A stretch of DNA of 64,000 bases. Origin: Gimesia sp. Its GTDB lineage: Bacteria > Planctomycetota > Planctomycetia > Planctomycetales > Planctomycetaceae. This document shows positions 19,036 through 28,391 of the stretch, in pieces (the first letter of the stretch is position 1; each line of letters opens with the position of its first letter). Position numbers and translations under genes: made by a program. The notes under the pieces are model-generated. The model was not told the origin of the DNA, did not search any database, and saw only the letters and a program-made list of their open reading frames with translations. The stretch is taken from NCBI RefSeq assembly GCF_040219335.1, contig NZ_JAVJSQ010000031.1, positions 434,001 through 498,000 of the forward strand, in the 5' to 3' direction.

Positions 19036-19871
19036 AGTTCGCCGGGCTGATCCCCGGGCGCAGGTGGTTGCCGTTTCTGCTGCTGAGCCATTTTTCGTTG
19101 AAACTGTTCGAATGAATGCGTCAGGGAATCGAGCAGTCGGGGAATGTTGGGAGCAGCCAGATGTACGCGTGCGGAAACACAGGAGCGGGGAAAGAATGTC
19201 GTGATGAAATCGAATGAAAACTCAGTCGCAGAATGGCCGATCCGGACCGCGTTCGCATAGACGCCGCTCAGCATTTCATCCGGCAGCTTCAATTCATCAT
19301 AGAGTTCTTCCGCGGAAGGTGGTTTCTGTGCCGCTTCTGTTGCTTTATCGGCTACATGTGGCTGCGGTGCAGCCTGTGGAGGATTCGCATCCGGTGTGAC
19401 AGTCTCGCCGACAGCACCTGATCCACCAGCAGAGGTGCCTGAAGGAACATCTGAAACTGAGGGAGTCGGTGCCTCAGGCTCGGGAGATTCCAGACCGGCC
19501 CCCACGTTGATGGCATCCGATGAACTGGTAACCTGCGGCGGCAATGGTGCCGGCATCGTGGGGAATCCAAACCGGTTCTCGTAGTTGGTGAGATTGTCGC
19601 GCAGGGCCCGGATCATCTGCGGTACGACTCCAATCGGCAGCACGACGCGGGCGACAACCTGTTGGGGAGTTGAGATGCGCAACAGGAAGTCCAGAATAAA
19701 TTCGTGCCCCCCCTGAAGAACGACAGCCCCCGTACTGAAGACGCCTCGGGAAACCCCTTCCGGCACCCTGGCACTCACCTGGGAATGACGGATTTCCTGA
19801 GTATGACGCTCCGGATTGAACTCTCCAGAAGATTCATCGTTGTTCCCTGCTGGTGTTGATTCATCACTCAT
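19032..19871 (-). CDS. Protein with two DUF3467 domains
   Basis: This 279-aa cytoplasmic protein contains two copies of a DUF3467-like fold: the first at about residues 35-100 (VVLQGGHEFILDFLLR, VVARVVLPIGVVPQMI, NLTNYENRFG) and the second at about 205-260 (GVYANAVRIGHSATEFSFDF, SARVHLAAPNIPRLLDSL). A proline-, alanine- and serine-rich linker of about 85 residues joins them. DUF3467 proteins are usually single-domain and of unknown function. The gene is convergent with the GT2-GtrA gene, sharing TTAA at the two stops. Confidence 0.75.
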   Translation of the reverse strand: MSDESTPAGNNDESSGEFNPERHTQEIRHSQVSARVPEGVSRGVFSTGAVVLQGGHEFILDFLLRISTPQQVVARVVLPIGVVPQMIRALRDNLTNYENRFGFPTMPAPLPPQVTSSSDAINVGAGLESPEPEAPTPSVSDVPSGTSAGGSGAVGETVTPDANPPQAAPQPHVADKATEAAQKPPSAEELYDELKLPDEMLSGVYANAVRIGHSATEFSFDFITTFFPRSCVSARVHLAAPNIPRLLDSLTHSFEQFQRKMAQQQKRQPPAPGDQPGEL

Positions 19872-19949
19872 GGTTTCGATTTCGTTCTTTCAGAATTCTC
19901 AAGTTGTCTGTCATTGTCCGGATTGAATTCCGTTCGCGACTGCTCAGTC

Positions 19950-20882
19950 TTATGTTTCCAGGACGCGCAGTTCCCGAGGCAGCGGAAAGCGTACGGATTC
20001 GTTGCGAATCGTCGCGGTCTCTACTTCCGCCTGATATTTTTCTTCGAGGTGAGTGACCAGTTCATCAACGACAACTTCGGGTGCACTCGCACCTGCAGTA
20101 ATCAGGATCGACTCACAACCAACCAGCCATTCGGGATTCAGTTCCTGAACCCCATCGATGAGATACGATGGTTTGCCGACAGTCTTGCCGATCTCCATCA
20201 GTCGTTTGCTGTTGGAACTGTTCTGGCTACCGAGGACCAGTACCAGGTCGGCTTGGGGAACCAGTTCTGTCACCGCCTGCTGACGATTGGTTGTGGCATA
20301 ACAGATGTCTTCCTTGGGAGGGCTTTCGATGTGCGGGTATTTCTGCTTCAGACTCTGAATCACCCGACCAGCTTCATCCACGCTCAAAGTGGTTTGTGTC
20401 AGATAAGCCAGTTTCGCATCTTCCGGAAATGACAGATCGGTAACCTCTTCCGGGGTTTCGATCAGCGTGATGCTCTCCGGCGCTTCGCCCATCGTGCCGA
20501 TGACTTCATCGTGTCCTTCATGGCCGATAAGAATGATGTTGTAACCGGACTGAGCGTATTTAATCGCTTCGGTATGAACCTTGGTTACCAGTGGGCAGGT
20601 CGCGTCAATCGTGCGAATGTTCCGATCGCGGGCTTCCTGACGAATCTGGGGAGACACCCCGTGTGCACTGAAGACGAGAATCGAATTCTCCGGGACTTCA
20701 CTCACCGCATCGACGAAGGTGACTCCCAGACTGGTAAACTTATTGACAACGTATTTGTTGTGGACGATTTCGTGATAGACGTAGATCTCGCTACCGAAAA
20801 TACGAATGACTTCTTCGAGACATTCGATCGCCATATTAACTCCCGCACAGAAGCCGCGGGGATTTGCCAGAATGACTTTCAT
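19950..20882 (-). CDS. ispH: 4-hydroxy-3-methylbut-2-enyl diphosphate reductase
   Basis: IspH (LytB) makes IPP and DMAPP in the last step of the MEP isoprenoid pathway. The 310-aa protein has the three cysteines that hold the iron-sulfur cluster: Cys12 (PRGFCAGV), Cys96 (DATCPLVTKVH) and Cys194 (EDICYATTNRQ), plus the substrate motifs HEIVHNKYVV, FSAHGVSP, GHEGHDEVIGT and LGSQNSSNS. The ATG at 20882 gives the classic start MKVILANPRGFCAG; a GTG five codons earlier is less likely. Stands alone between the DUF3467 gene and glmS. Confidence 0.96.
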   Translation of the reverse strand: MKVILANPRGFCAGVNMAIECLEEVIRIFGSEIYVYHEIVHNKYVVNKFTSLGVTFVDAVSEVPENSILVFSAHGVSPQIRQEARDRNIRTIDATCPLVTKVHTEAIKYAQSGYNIILIGHEGHDEVIGTMGEAPESITLIETPEEVTDLSFPEDAKLAYLTQTTLSVDEAGRVIQSLKQKYPHIESPPKEDICYATTNRQQAVTELVPQADLVLVLGSQNSSNSKRLMEIGKTVGKPSYLIDGVQELNPEWLVGCESILITAGASAPEVVVDELVTHLEEKYQAEVETATIRNESVRFPLPRELRVLET

Positions 20883-21127
20883 TGAATTTGGTACCACTAA
20901 AGCAGAGATGAACAGATCTGTTCCTGTAGCGAAATCCAGCAGTCTGCTCCCGAATTCACAATCATCAGAGAGTCAGCATATCACTGGAATAACTCCGCCA
21001 CACGGTGCAGGTCGCTTTCCAGCAGCCCTGCACCTGTATTCTATGACGAACGGCAGAGTAAACCAAATCCCTACGGTTGAAAAATCGGACTTTCTGTACA
21101 GGAATGCCCCTGTTTTACAGCGAAATC

Positions 21128-22990
21128 CTATTCCACGGTCACGCTTTTCGCCAGATTCCGCGGTCGGTCGACATTACAGCCTCGCTGAACCGCGATGTGA
21201 TAGGACAAGAGTTGCAGTGGAATCGCAGTCACCAGTGGTTGCAGGAAATCATCGACATCCGGCACATAGATCACATCGTCGGCGATGTCGGCGATTTTGC
21301 GGTCCCCTTCACAGGCGATGGCAATGACGGGACCTTTCCGCGCTTTCACTTCTTCGAGGTTACTCATCACCTTGGGATAAATCTGTCCCCTCGGCACCAC
21401 GAAGACACTGGGGGTCTCTTCATCCACCAGTGCAATCGGGCCGTGCTTCATCTCAGCAGCCGGATACCCTTCGGCATGGATATAACTGATTTCCTTCAGT
21501 TTCAAGGCACCTTCCAACGCCCCGGGGAAGTTATACAGTCTGCCGAGATAGAGGAAATTGTTGAAGTTGCAGTACTTCTGTGAGATCTCTTTGACCAGAT
21601 CATTACATTCCAGGCATTTGCGGATCTGATCAGGAACCTGATGAAGGGCGTCAATGATTCGTCGTCCAGCGGGATACGACAGATGCCGCATGCGTCCCAG
21701 GAATAATGCCAGTTGAATCAACACCATCACCTGGGAAGTGAATGCCTTGGTCGACGCGACTCCCACTTCGGGACCGGCGTGCAGGTAGATCCCCCCATCA
21801 GCTTCACGGGCAATCGTCGAACCGACGACATTACAGATCGCCAGCGTGGGATGTCCTTTACGTTTACATTCCCGCATCGCTGCCAGGGTGTCAGCCGTTT
21901 CACCACTCTGGGTGATGGCGAAGATCATCGTGTTTTCCGACATGGGAGGATTGCGATACCGCAGTTCGCTCGCGTATTCGACCTCTGTCGGAATCCGTGC
22001 GAACTCTTCCAGCAGATATTCTCCCACCAGACCAGAGTGCCAGCTGGTGCCACAGGCGGTCAGCACCACGCGATCAATTTTTCGCAGCTGTTGCGGGTCA
22101 AGATTCAAACCACCGAATTTCGCGGTCGCCTCATCTTCATCGATGCGTCCCCGCATCGCATTTTCCAGCGTCTGCGGCTGTTCGAAGATCTCTTTCAGCA
22201 TGTAATGTTCATAGTCACCCAGGTCGGCATCTTCGCTGACCTGGTCGAGTGTCTGAATGGACAGTGTCTGCTGACCTTCATCCCGATGGAAGACTTCGAC
22301 TTCATCCCGTGTCAGTACAGCGACTTCATGGTCCGAAAGATAGATCACTTCTTCAGTATAACCCACCAGCGGGCTTGCATCGCTGGCGATAAAATGTTCG
22401 CCCTTGCCGACACCGATTACCAGCGGGCTGCCCAGGCGGGCGGCGATCATGACATCGGGCAGTTCCCGGAACAGGATCACCAGACCGTAGGTTCCCTTCA
22501 GCTTGGAGAGAGTATTCTCCACCGCCTTCAGGTACGTGTTCGTATCATCCAGGCTCTCCCCCAGCTTGATCTGTTCCTCCAGATGGTGAGAGAGCAGGTG
22601 CGCGATCGTCTCTGAATCGGTGGTTGTGTGGAAGACATAACCCAGTGCCTGGAGCCTGGAACGCAGAGATGTGTAGTTTTCGATCACCCCGTTATGCACG
22701 ATGATAACTTCACCGTTTCCGCCGACATGCGGATGTGAATTCTGGTCATTGGTTTCGCCGTGAGTGGCCCAGCGGGTGTGTCCGATACCCACGGTGCCCT
22801 CTATCGGACTCGACTTATACAGGGCCGCCATCTCCATGACGCGCCCTTTTTTCTTGCGAACCTGAATTTCGCTGCCCATGTGGACTGCGACACCGGCACT
22901 GTCATAGCCACGGTATTCCAGTTTCTGAAGCCCTTTGATCAGCAGCGGGCCCGCTGGCCGATGTCCAATATAGCCGACAATTCCACACAT
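21128..22990 (-). CDS. glmS: Glutamine-fructose-6-phosphate aminotransferase (isomerizing)
   Basis: GlmS forms glucosamine 6-phosphate from fructose 6-phosphate and glutamine, the entry to amino-sugar synthesis. The 620-aa protein starts MCGIVGYIGHRPAGPLLIKG, with Cys2 as the N-terminal nucleophile after Met removal, GHTRWATHG and SHPHVGGNGEVIIVHNGVIE in the glutaminase domain, two SIS domains (LTACGTSWHSGLVG, ITQSGETADTL) and the C-terminal PRNLAKSVTVE. Length is normal. I see no glmS ribozyme before it. Its presence shows amino-sugar synthesis. Confidence 0.97.
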   Translation of the reverse strand: MCGIVGYIGHRPAGPLLIKGLQKLEYRGYDSAGVAVHMGSEIQVRKKKGRVMEMAALYKSSPIEGTVGIGHTRWATHGETNDQNSHPHVGGNGEVIIVHNGVIENYTSLRSRLQALGYVFHTTTDSETIAHLLSHHLEEQIKLGESLDDTNTYLKAVENTLSKLKGTYGLVILFRELPDVMIAARLGSPLVIGVGKGEHFIASDASPLVGYTEEVIYLSDHEVAVLTRDEVEVFHRDEGQQTLSIQTLDQVSEDADLGDYEHYMLKEIFEQPQTLENAMRGRIDEDEATAKFGGLNLDPQQLRKIDRVVLTACGTSWHSGLVGEYLLEEFARIPTEVEYASELRYRNPPMSENTMIFAITQSGETADTLAAMRECKRKGHPTLAICNVVGSTIAREADGGIYLHAGPEVGVASTKAFTSQVMVLIQLALFLGRMRHLSYPAGRRIIDALHQVPDQIRKCLECNDLVKEISQKYCNFNNFLYLGRLYNFPGALEGALKLKEISYIHAEGYPAAEMKHGPIALVDEETPSVFVVPRGQIYPKVMSNLEEVKARKGPVIAIACEGDRKIADIADDVIYVPDVDDFLQPLVTAIPLQLLSYHIAVQRGCNVDRPRNLAKSVTVE

Positions 22991-23357
22991 AATCTCGCGC
23001 TCCGTCGCTGGATGAGGGAAAACTGGTTAGTTTTGAGAAACCTGACTGGTGACACCAGAATTCAGACTGCTCTCCATCCGTGAGATTTCAGTCTACAGGA
23101 TTCCATGAATTCATTAATAAGGATGGGCTCAAGCCGAACCGAGGGCAAGACCATCGGCAGGAAAGAGACCTGACAGGTACTTAGGAAAGCCGAAAGATAT
23201 CACAAGTCTTTAAAATGAGTCAACCACGTTTCGCGCAGCCCTCAGTGCGCGGTCGTGAAATCCCCATCCAGCAATGTAGCTGCAAACTATTTATTGCCAG
23301 TGCTTTAGCGAATCGGCCTCTGCACACCATGGAGGGAATTCCTCAGCAGGTGTTCTT
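22991..23357. other. Intergenic region upstream of glmS
   Basis: 367 bases with no supported gene between two minus-strand genes. It must contain the glmS promoter, but I cannot pin it down. No riboswitch or strong terminator is visible. Confidence 0.45.
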
Positions 23358-24383
23358 TCATTCTTTCAGCTGAATACGCTCTGCCGCCAGGCGGGATACT
23401 GCGAATGCACAGGCTGCATCAGCAACGGAAGCATCAAAGATTTCCGCCACGTTCGTCAATCGGGCCTGACTGAGCACCGGATGAGATTTAACGATCTTTT
23501 CCGCCAAAAAGACAGCACTTCCACTGATGAGAACGGCTGTGACCGGCTCTGTGACGCGAGCCAGTACCTGATCGATGGCCCGATGGATCTGGTCCTGATG
23601 ACGCTCCCCCAGCCAATCCGCCATCTGCTGTACTTCTTCTGTTGAAATTTCTGTTAAATCACAGCAGACGGAACGGGCCAGGCGATTATTGGCTGCTTCC
23701 CGGGTCGCTGGCTGGCCGTTGGCGGTATCCAGGTCGGCGGCATTCTCGGGCCACATGTTCAGTAACAGGTATAAATCGAGGGTCGTCGCGAAGCTCTCTG
23801 CTGCCAGAGGACACTGCTGGTCTCGAAGCAGAACGTAGTGCGAAAGCATGGCGAGAGGCGTCCGTCGCCCCCCGGTATAAACCAGCTCTCCCGAGAGCAG
23901 TCGTTCTACATCCGTCAGCCCTGCCGGCACCGGAAAGCCCTGCTCCAGTGGAATAATGTCTGTCGTTGTCGAGCCGATATCGATCAGCAGGCCTCCCGGT
24001 TCCTCAACCATCCGTCCGACCCAGGTAGCCAGGGCATGCCAGTTCGCTGCCGCTGCCAGCAGAGGATATTCGCGAGCAATGTCAGTCGTGATGAACTCAG
24101 CTCCCGTCGACCAGACAATGACCGGAGCCGGCGTTACCGCGGCTTCGACGGCAGACAGGATCTGATCCACGCCCGCGGCTTTCGTTTCAAAACAGTCTGC
24201 CAGTTCGCCGGTCATTGTTACCGCAACCAGGTCGGGGCGGGACAATTTGGTCAGCAGTTCTCGCAAAGCATCTGCTAACAATTCCGGTGTCTTCCAGAGC
24301 GGAAATGGGACGGAGTGCGCCTTGCCATCACAGTCCGCCGCCTTCAGATTCGCTCCGCCCACATCCAGACCGATTACATACAT
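23358..24383 (-). CDS. H4MPT-linked C1 transfer pathway protein (hydantoinase/oxoprolinase-like)
   Basis: The 341-aa protein is an ASKHA-fold ATPase-like member of the family found with the tetrahydromethanopterin (H4MPT) C1 pathway in methylotrophs, archaea and planctomycetes. It shows phosphate motif 1 VIGLDVGGANLKAAD, VTMTGELADCF, and phosphate motif 2 LLIDIGSTTTDIIPL, and ends in SVADAACAFAVSRLAAE. The exact reaction is not known to me; a role in cofactor synthesis is the family inference. The ATG at 24383 (second Met) is preferred over the GTG before it. Lies 18 bases downstream of the ATP-grasp gene, an evident operon. Confidence 0.82.
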   Translation of the reverse strand: MYVIGLDVGGANLKAADCDGKAHSVPFPLWKTPELLADALRELLTKLSRPDLVAVTMTGELADCFETKAAGVDQILSAVEAAVTPAPVIVWSTGAEFITTDIAREYPLLAAAANWHALATWVGRMVEEPGGLLIDIGSTTTDIIPLEQGFPVPAGLTDVERLLSGELVYTGGRRTPLAMLSHYVLLRDQQCPLAAESFATTLDLYLLLNMWPENAADLDTANGQPATREAANNRLARSVCCDLTEISTEEVQQMADWLGERHQDQIHRAIDQVLARVTEPVTAVLISGSAVFLAEKIVKSHPVLSQARLTNVAEIFDASVADAACAFAVSRLAAERIQLKE

Positions 24384-24401
24384 CACATGTCTTTCTCTGA
24401 T

Positions 24402-25454
24402 TTACGAAAGCCGTTGGAAACTTCCATCAGGCTGGAAGGACACAGCTTGCTCTAAATTCCACTTCAGGTTGGACGCTCCCGCGGAGAAACCTGTCACCCG
24501 TGCAGCCAGATTGTCGGGAGTCAACCGTCGATAACCGGTGTAAGCGGTCGTCAGCCGCGGATTGATTTCCACGAGTACAGGTGAAAGCGGTGCCCGGTCA
24601 GGCAACAGAATATCAAAGCCCACGTATCCCGCAAGTCCGGGCAGCAGATCACAGGTTTGAAAGATTAACTTCTGAATCGCGGATGTGGCGTCAGGTTCCA
24701 GTCGCGCGGGAATCCGCCCTCCCCGGTAGAGAAACCTTGGTTCCCAAGAGAGAATCTGTTCTCCGATTGGTAACTGTTCACAGCGTGCGTCCTGAATCAG
24801 AGCCGCTGCAGAAAGTGATTTTCCTTCCAGCCAGGGCTGCCAGATCAAGTCAGCTGCGCCTGCCTGTCTCCCAGCAAACCAGTTGTGCCACTCCTCCGGT
24901 TGGTTGAATCGCAGTAATCCCATGCCGCCTGCTCCCCAGCGATGTTTGACCAGACAGGGAAAGCGGGCGGGAAGCTCGGCTGCTTCAGTCAGCAATGCGG
25001 TCTCAATTGTGGGGATGCCCGCTTTCTGCAATACCTGATAGAGCTGCCACTTATCAGAGGTCAGTTGAATCGTGGCCGGGTCGGGCCCGAGCACACAGGC
25101 TCCGGTTTCCACGGCCCAGCGGGTTCTGGTTAGCAGTAGATCATCAAATTCGGGGGCAATCACCCAGACCAGATCGGCCTGCAGACAGGCCTGACGAAAA
25201 TACTCCGGTTCGGCCTCGGGTTGAATCACGCGCTGGATGTAAAGGCGCTGCTCCTGTTCCGCCTGCTGAAATTCCGGAGCGGTCAGCAGTCCCGGCTGTA
25301 CGCAGGTTTGAACCTGAATCCCGGGAATCTGCAACAGATCGGAGAGAACCGCTTCCAGCATCGCGGTCCCTTCAGCCAGCAGGGAGGGCTCAGACTCCGC
25401 CAGCGGACAGCCGCCACTGCAGAGATATTCGGAGACAAAAACGGTCGATAACAT
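24402..25454 (-). CDS. ATP-grasp protein, tyramine-glutamate ligase (MfnD)-like
   Basis: The 350-aa ATP-grasp protein has an N-terminal pre-ATP domain (VFVSEYLCSGG; WVIAPEFDDLL), a lysine/glycine loop (PCLVKHRWGAGGMGLLRF) and the metal-binding end of the fold, VLVEINPRLTTAYTGYRRL. The last block is like MfnD, which joins tyramine and glutamate in methanofuran synthesis. Next to an H4MPT-pathway gene, a role in methylofuran formation is likely; this is inference from family and context. Confidence 0.75.
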   Translation of the reverse strand: MLSTVFVSEYLCSGGCPLAESEPSLLAEGTAMLEAVLSDLLQIPGIQVQTCVQPGLLTAPEFQQAEQEQRLYIQRVIQPEAEPEYFRQACLQADLVWVIAPEFDDLLLTRTRWAVETGACVLGPDPATIQLTSDKWQLYQVLQKAGIPTIETALLTEAAELPARFPCLVKHRWGAGGMGLLRFNQPEEWHNWFAGRQAGAADLIWQPWLEGKSLSAAALIQDARCEQLPIGEQILSWEPRFLYRGGRIPARLEPDATSAIQKLIFQTCDLLPGLAGYVGFDILLPDRAPLSPVLVEINPRLTTAYTGYRRLTPDNLAARVTGFSAGASNLKWNLEQAVSFQPDGSFQRLS

Positions 25455-25863
25455 GCCAGATTCGATTCAATTCAGTCTGATTTCAGACGCAGAGACGAAG
25501 TACGCCGGACCAGATATCCGTTATCAGGGGTATTGTCGAGACGAAGCGCACTATTTCCTCAGTCTAAATACTCTGACAGGTTTTGTTAATTTCCCCTACT
25601 GTTGAACTCGCTGAATTCCTTCAGTTTTGACTCGCCTTACTGTAGCAGTAAAACAGTACTGGTCGTGTTGATTGTGCGGCCGGATTCAACCTCAGAAGCG
25701 ACAAGGTTTCTGAAAGCGGATTCTGCTGTTTAACGCTGATTTTCAAGTCTGAATTCTCGCTCTTACTATTTAAGTTTTCTGGCAATTGTCTGCCTGTTGC
25801 ACTTAAGTTTGCGTGGTAAACTTTGAATGGAATCCGTTTCTTTTGAATGTAAGAGGATTGTTC
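25455..25863. other. Divergent intergenic region
   Basis: 409 bases between divergent genes with no supported coding sequence. The frame of the lipoprotein gene is open back to a GTG at 25813, but the signal peptide shows the start is at 25864. AAGAGGA lies just before that ATG. Confidence 0.45.
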
Positions 25864-27357
25864 ATGCCGGGCATTGTGAATCGGCCAATTTTGAGAATGA
25901 CTTCAGGTATGCTGCTGGTGCTGACTCTGTCACTGACAGCCTGCACTGCCTTTGCGCCCAGTCAGCGTGCATCCTGGAAGCTGACTGATCCACCACCGCT
26001 GGATCCTCAAAATCAGCCGCTCAACAGTCCCCAGCCTGCAACCCCCAATACCCAGTCACGAGAAACACAACGTATCGGTCCGCAGCAGACGATTCCCCAG
26101 AAACAGGAACCGCCTGCACCACCAGACAATGATATGTTTGCCGTCCCCGAATCGATTGACCGCAATCAGCCGCCCCAACCTCGTGATCTACCTGAAGACA
26201 TACCGTCCCGTCCGCGGGTGGAGACGCCTCAGCCCCAGATGCGTTCTAAACCGGAAACGACGCCACAGCGTCCCTCCGGACCGATGATGACTCCGCCGGC
26301 TCAGGTGGGGCCGTTGGAAATGACGGTTGATGTCATTCCCAAACGACAACTGGGCAGCGGTGCCACGTTCTACCTGATCGTGAAAAACACCAGCAACCAG
26401 TCCGTACGGAATGTGATTCTGGAATGCGAGTTCGATTCCACCCTGCTTTTTCCGGGTCGCAGAGAAAAGAAAATCGGGCAACGACTGGGGACGCTGCAGC
26501 CGGGTGAATCCAAGGAAATCAATCTGACACTCTACAGTGATACCCTGGGCAACCACTGCTGTCGCTTCCGCGCGATCGCTGAGGGCGAGGAACTGGTCTG
26601 GAAATCGGTCTGCGTCGAGTATGTCAAGAAGCAGTTGGAACTGTCTGTGATTGGTCCTTCGACGCGCACCATAGGCAGTCGTGCTGAGTACATCATCAAG
26701 CTCTCGAACGTCAATAATGTCGACCTCAAGAATGTGCTGGTGTCGGTCTCCTATGATGCGTCACTCATCCCGCGGGAGGCGTCCATCGGTTCCGAACGCG
26801 AGAGTGGCCAGTTGAAATGGCTGCTGGATACGATTCGTGTGGGAGAGGGCGTTCAGCTGCAGGTCGAGTTTGATTGTGAAGTCGCCGCTGAGTTTGCCTG
26901 CATGCGTGTGAATGTCAGCAGTCCGGAACTTCCCGACGAACAGGCATCGGCGTGTCTGAAAGTGACTCCCACGCAGGGAGTGCTGGATGTGCACGTTCGT
27001 GACACCAAAGATCCGATCGCCCGTGGTGAAGAGACAACTTATGAAGTCAGCATCGAAAATCGTGGTCTGCAGCCGGCGCGGGGAATTCAGCTACAGGCGA
27101 AAATCCCCCGCATGTTCCGCGTGGTCTCAGTTGAAGCACACCAGGGGAACCAGAAGCTGAATCTGCGACCGGAAGTGAATCAGAATACATTAAGTGTCTC
27201 CCCCGTGCAGGAACTGCCCACAGATGCGTTTCTGCGGTATACGATTCAGGTCAAAGCCATCGGTAACGGCGATGGCGAATTCGAAGTGACAATTACCAGC
27301 GCCGATTCCGAACATCTGGAAACGCGCGTCAGCGAAATCACAACCGTCAACCGCTGA
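25864..27357 (+). CDS. DUF11-type repeat lipoprotein
   Basis: The 497-aa protein has a signal peptide with lipobox LSLTAC (Cys27), a proline/glutamine-rich linker of about 120 residues, and three beta-sandwich repeats of the DUF11/CARDB type (about residues 150-260, 260-370 and 370-490), e.g. ATFYLIVKNTSNQSVRNV, AEYIIKLSNVNNVDLKNVLV and TTYEVSIENRGLQPARGIQL. It is anchored in the envelope; large beta-repeat proteins of this kind are common in planctomycetes and their role is unknown. The start at 25864 gives the signal peptide; the upstream GTG would add 17 residues in front of it. Confidence 0.82.
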   Translation: MPGIVNRPILRMTSGMLLVLTLSLTACTAFAPSQRASWKLTDPPPLDPQNQPLNSPQPATPNTQSRETQRIGPQQTIPQKQEPPAPPDNDMFAVPESIDRNQPPQPRDLPEDIPSRPRVETPQPQMRSKPETTPQRPSGPMMTPPAQVGPLEMTVDVIPKRQLGSGATFYLIVKNTSNQSVRNVILECEFDSTLLFPGRREKKIGQRLGTLQPGESKEINLTLYSDTLGNHCCRFRAIAEGEELVWKSVCVEYVKKQLELSVIGPSTRTIGSRAEYIIKLSNVNNVDLKNVLVSVSYDASLIPREASIGSERESGQLKWLLDTIRVGEGVQLQVEFDCEVAAEFACMRVNVSSPELPDEQASACLKVTPTQGVLDVHVRDTKDPIARGEETTYEVSIENRGLQPARGIQLQAKIPRMFRVVSVEAHQGNQKLNLRPEVNQNTLSVSPVQELPTDAFLRYTIQVKAIGNGDGEFEVTITSADSEHLETRVSEITTVNR

Positions 27358-27364
27358 CAGACGC

Positions 27365-28264
27365 TCAACGTTTGGAAGCGTGTTCCGGGAAATCATTCTG
27401 GTAGCGTTTGACCAGCGCGTTCATATCAGCCGGCACGATATAGATTTTGCCGCGAATCTTTTTTGTTTCTCCCGGCAGAAGTCCACCCAGACGGAAATCG
27501 GCGTGGAGACAGCGAATCACTCCCTGGAACAGTTCCTGGTAGGGTTCAAACGCGGTCGCGAAAATCCAGCGATCGTCTGCACTGTAGCAGCCGATCAAAC
27601 CGTTGCTCGGGACTTCGCTGCTGAGAGGCCGCGGATTCACATCCGTGCGAGGTACATCCACCGGGCACCAGACCTGGCCCGGTATGTAACGGGCTGTCGT
27701 CGCCCAGTTGCGCGTCGGCATGAAGGCCGGCTTGCCATCGAGAAAGATAAACGACTTTCTGATGTAAGCATATTTGTCGTCTGTCTGCTCAGCCCCGAGT
27801 CCGGCGAAATCGCCGACACGGATACAGGGTTGAGCCCAGTGCACTTCCGAACGCACCTGCGTCGGATTGTGAGCCACGAGTTGAAAATCGACTTCGTCTG
27901 ATTTCGCCGTGATCGTGTGCTCTACGATAATGCCATCAGCGACCGTGCATTTCAGTTTGAGCACGGTCCGGTCATCGTTCAGATCGATCGTCTGTGTTTC
28001 GTGTTTGACGACTGTATGTTTTCCCCAGTCCGCATCTGTCGAACCGGCGCGACAATAGGCTTCCAGGTAATTAATCGGAATCGTGCCACCCGGAATGTGG
28101 TCCCCGTGAATGTACAACATGTTCTTTTCACGAGAGAGCGTCAGGCGTGGTGCGTGTTTGTCTGCGACCGCCTGTTGTGCGGCAGACCTCCGCGTGGCGG
28201 ATGGTGCGAGAATCATCAGGGCACATAATCCCAGCAGCAAAAGCGAATGAGCGAGCGACTTCAT
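27365..28264 (-). CDS. Secreted protein of unknown function
   Basis: The 299-aa protein has a clear signal peptide (MKSLAHSLLLLGLCALMILA) and a mature part that looks all-beta, with segments such as TVLKLKCTVADGIIVEHTIT and WAQPCIRVGDFAGLG. I do not recognise the family; the fold could be a mutarotase-like or carbohydrate-related beta sandwich, but no catalytic motif is visible. GGAGG sits five bases before the ATG at 28264. It is convergent with the DUF11 lipoprotein (7 bases apart) and downstream of the Gfo/Idh gene. Confidence 0.72.
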   Translation of the reverse strand: MKSLAHSLLLLGLCALMILAPSATRRSAAQQAVADKHAPRLTLSREKNMLYIHGDHIPGGTIPINYLEAYCRAGSTDADWGKHTVVKHETQTIDLNDDRTVLKLKCTVADGIIVEHTITAKSDEVDFQLVAHNPTQVRSEVHWAQPCIRVGDFAGLGAEQTDDKYAYIRKSFIFLDGKPAFMPTRNWATTARYIPGQVWCPVDVPRTDVNPRPLSSEVPSNGLIGCYSADDRWIFATAFEPYQELFQGVIRCLHADFRLGGLLPGETKKIRGKIYIVPADMNALVKRYQNDFPEHASKR

Positions 28265-28324
28265 CACTTCCTCCGATTAGAAACCGTATTGATTGTCAGT
28301 TACGAAAACTCCGGTCATTAAATG

Positions 28325-28361
28325 AAAAACAACCGGAATGTGACACACACGCCGGTTGTTT
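28325..28361 (-). terminator. Intrinsic terminator of the Gfo/Idh gene
   Basis: AAACAACCGG (28327-28336) pairs with CCGGTTGTTT (28352-28361); on the minus strand the stem runs into a T run. It lies about 30 bases after the stop of the Gfo/Idh gene. Confidence 0.75.
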
Positions 28362-28391
28362 CAGTTTGTCGTTGATCAGTTATCAGTAGAC

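Noticed and set aside
22991-23357. glmS ribozyme/riboswitch before glmS
   Set aside because: No recognisable ribozyme core; that element is mainly known from Gram-positive bacteria.
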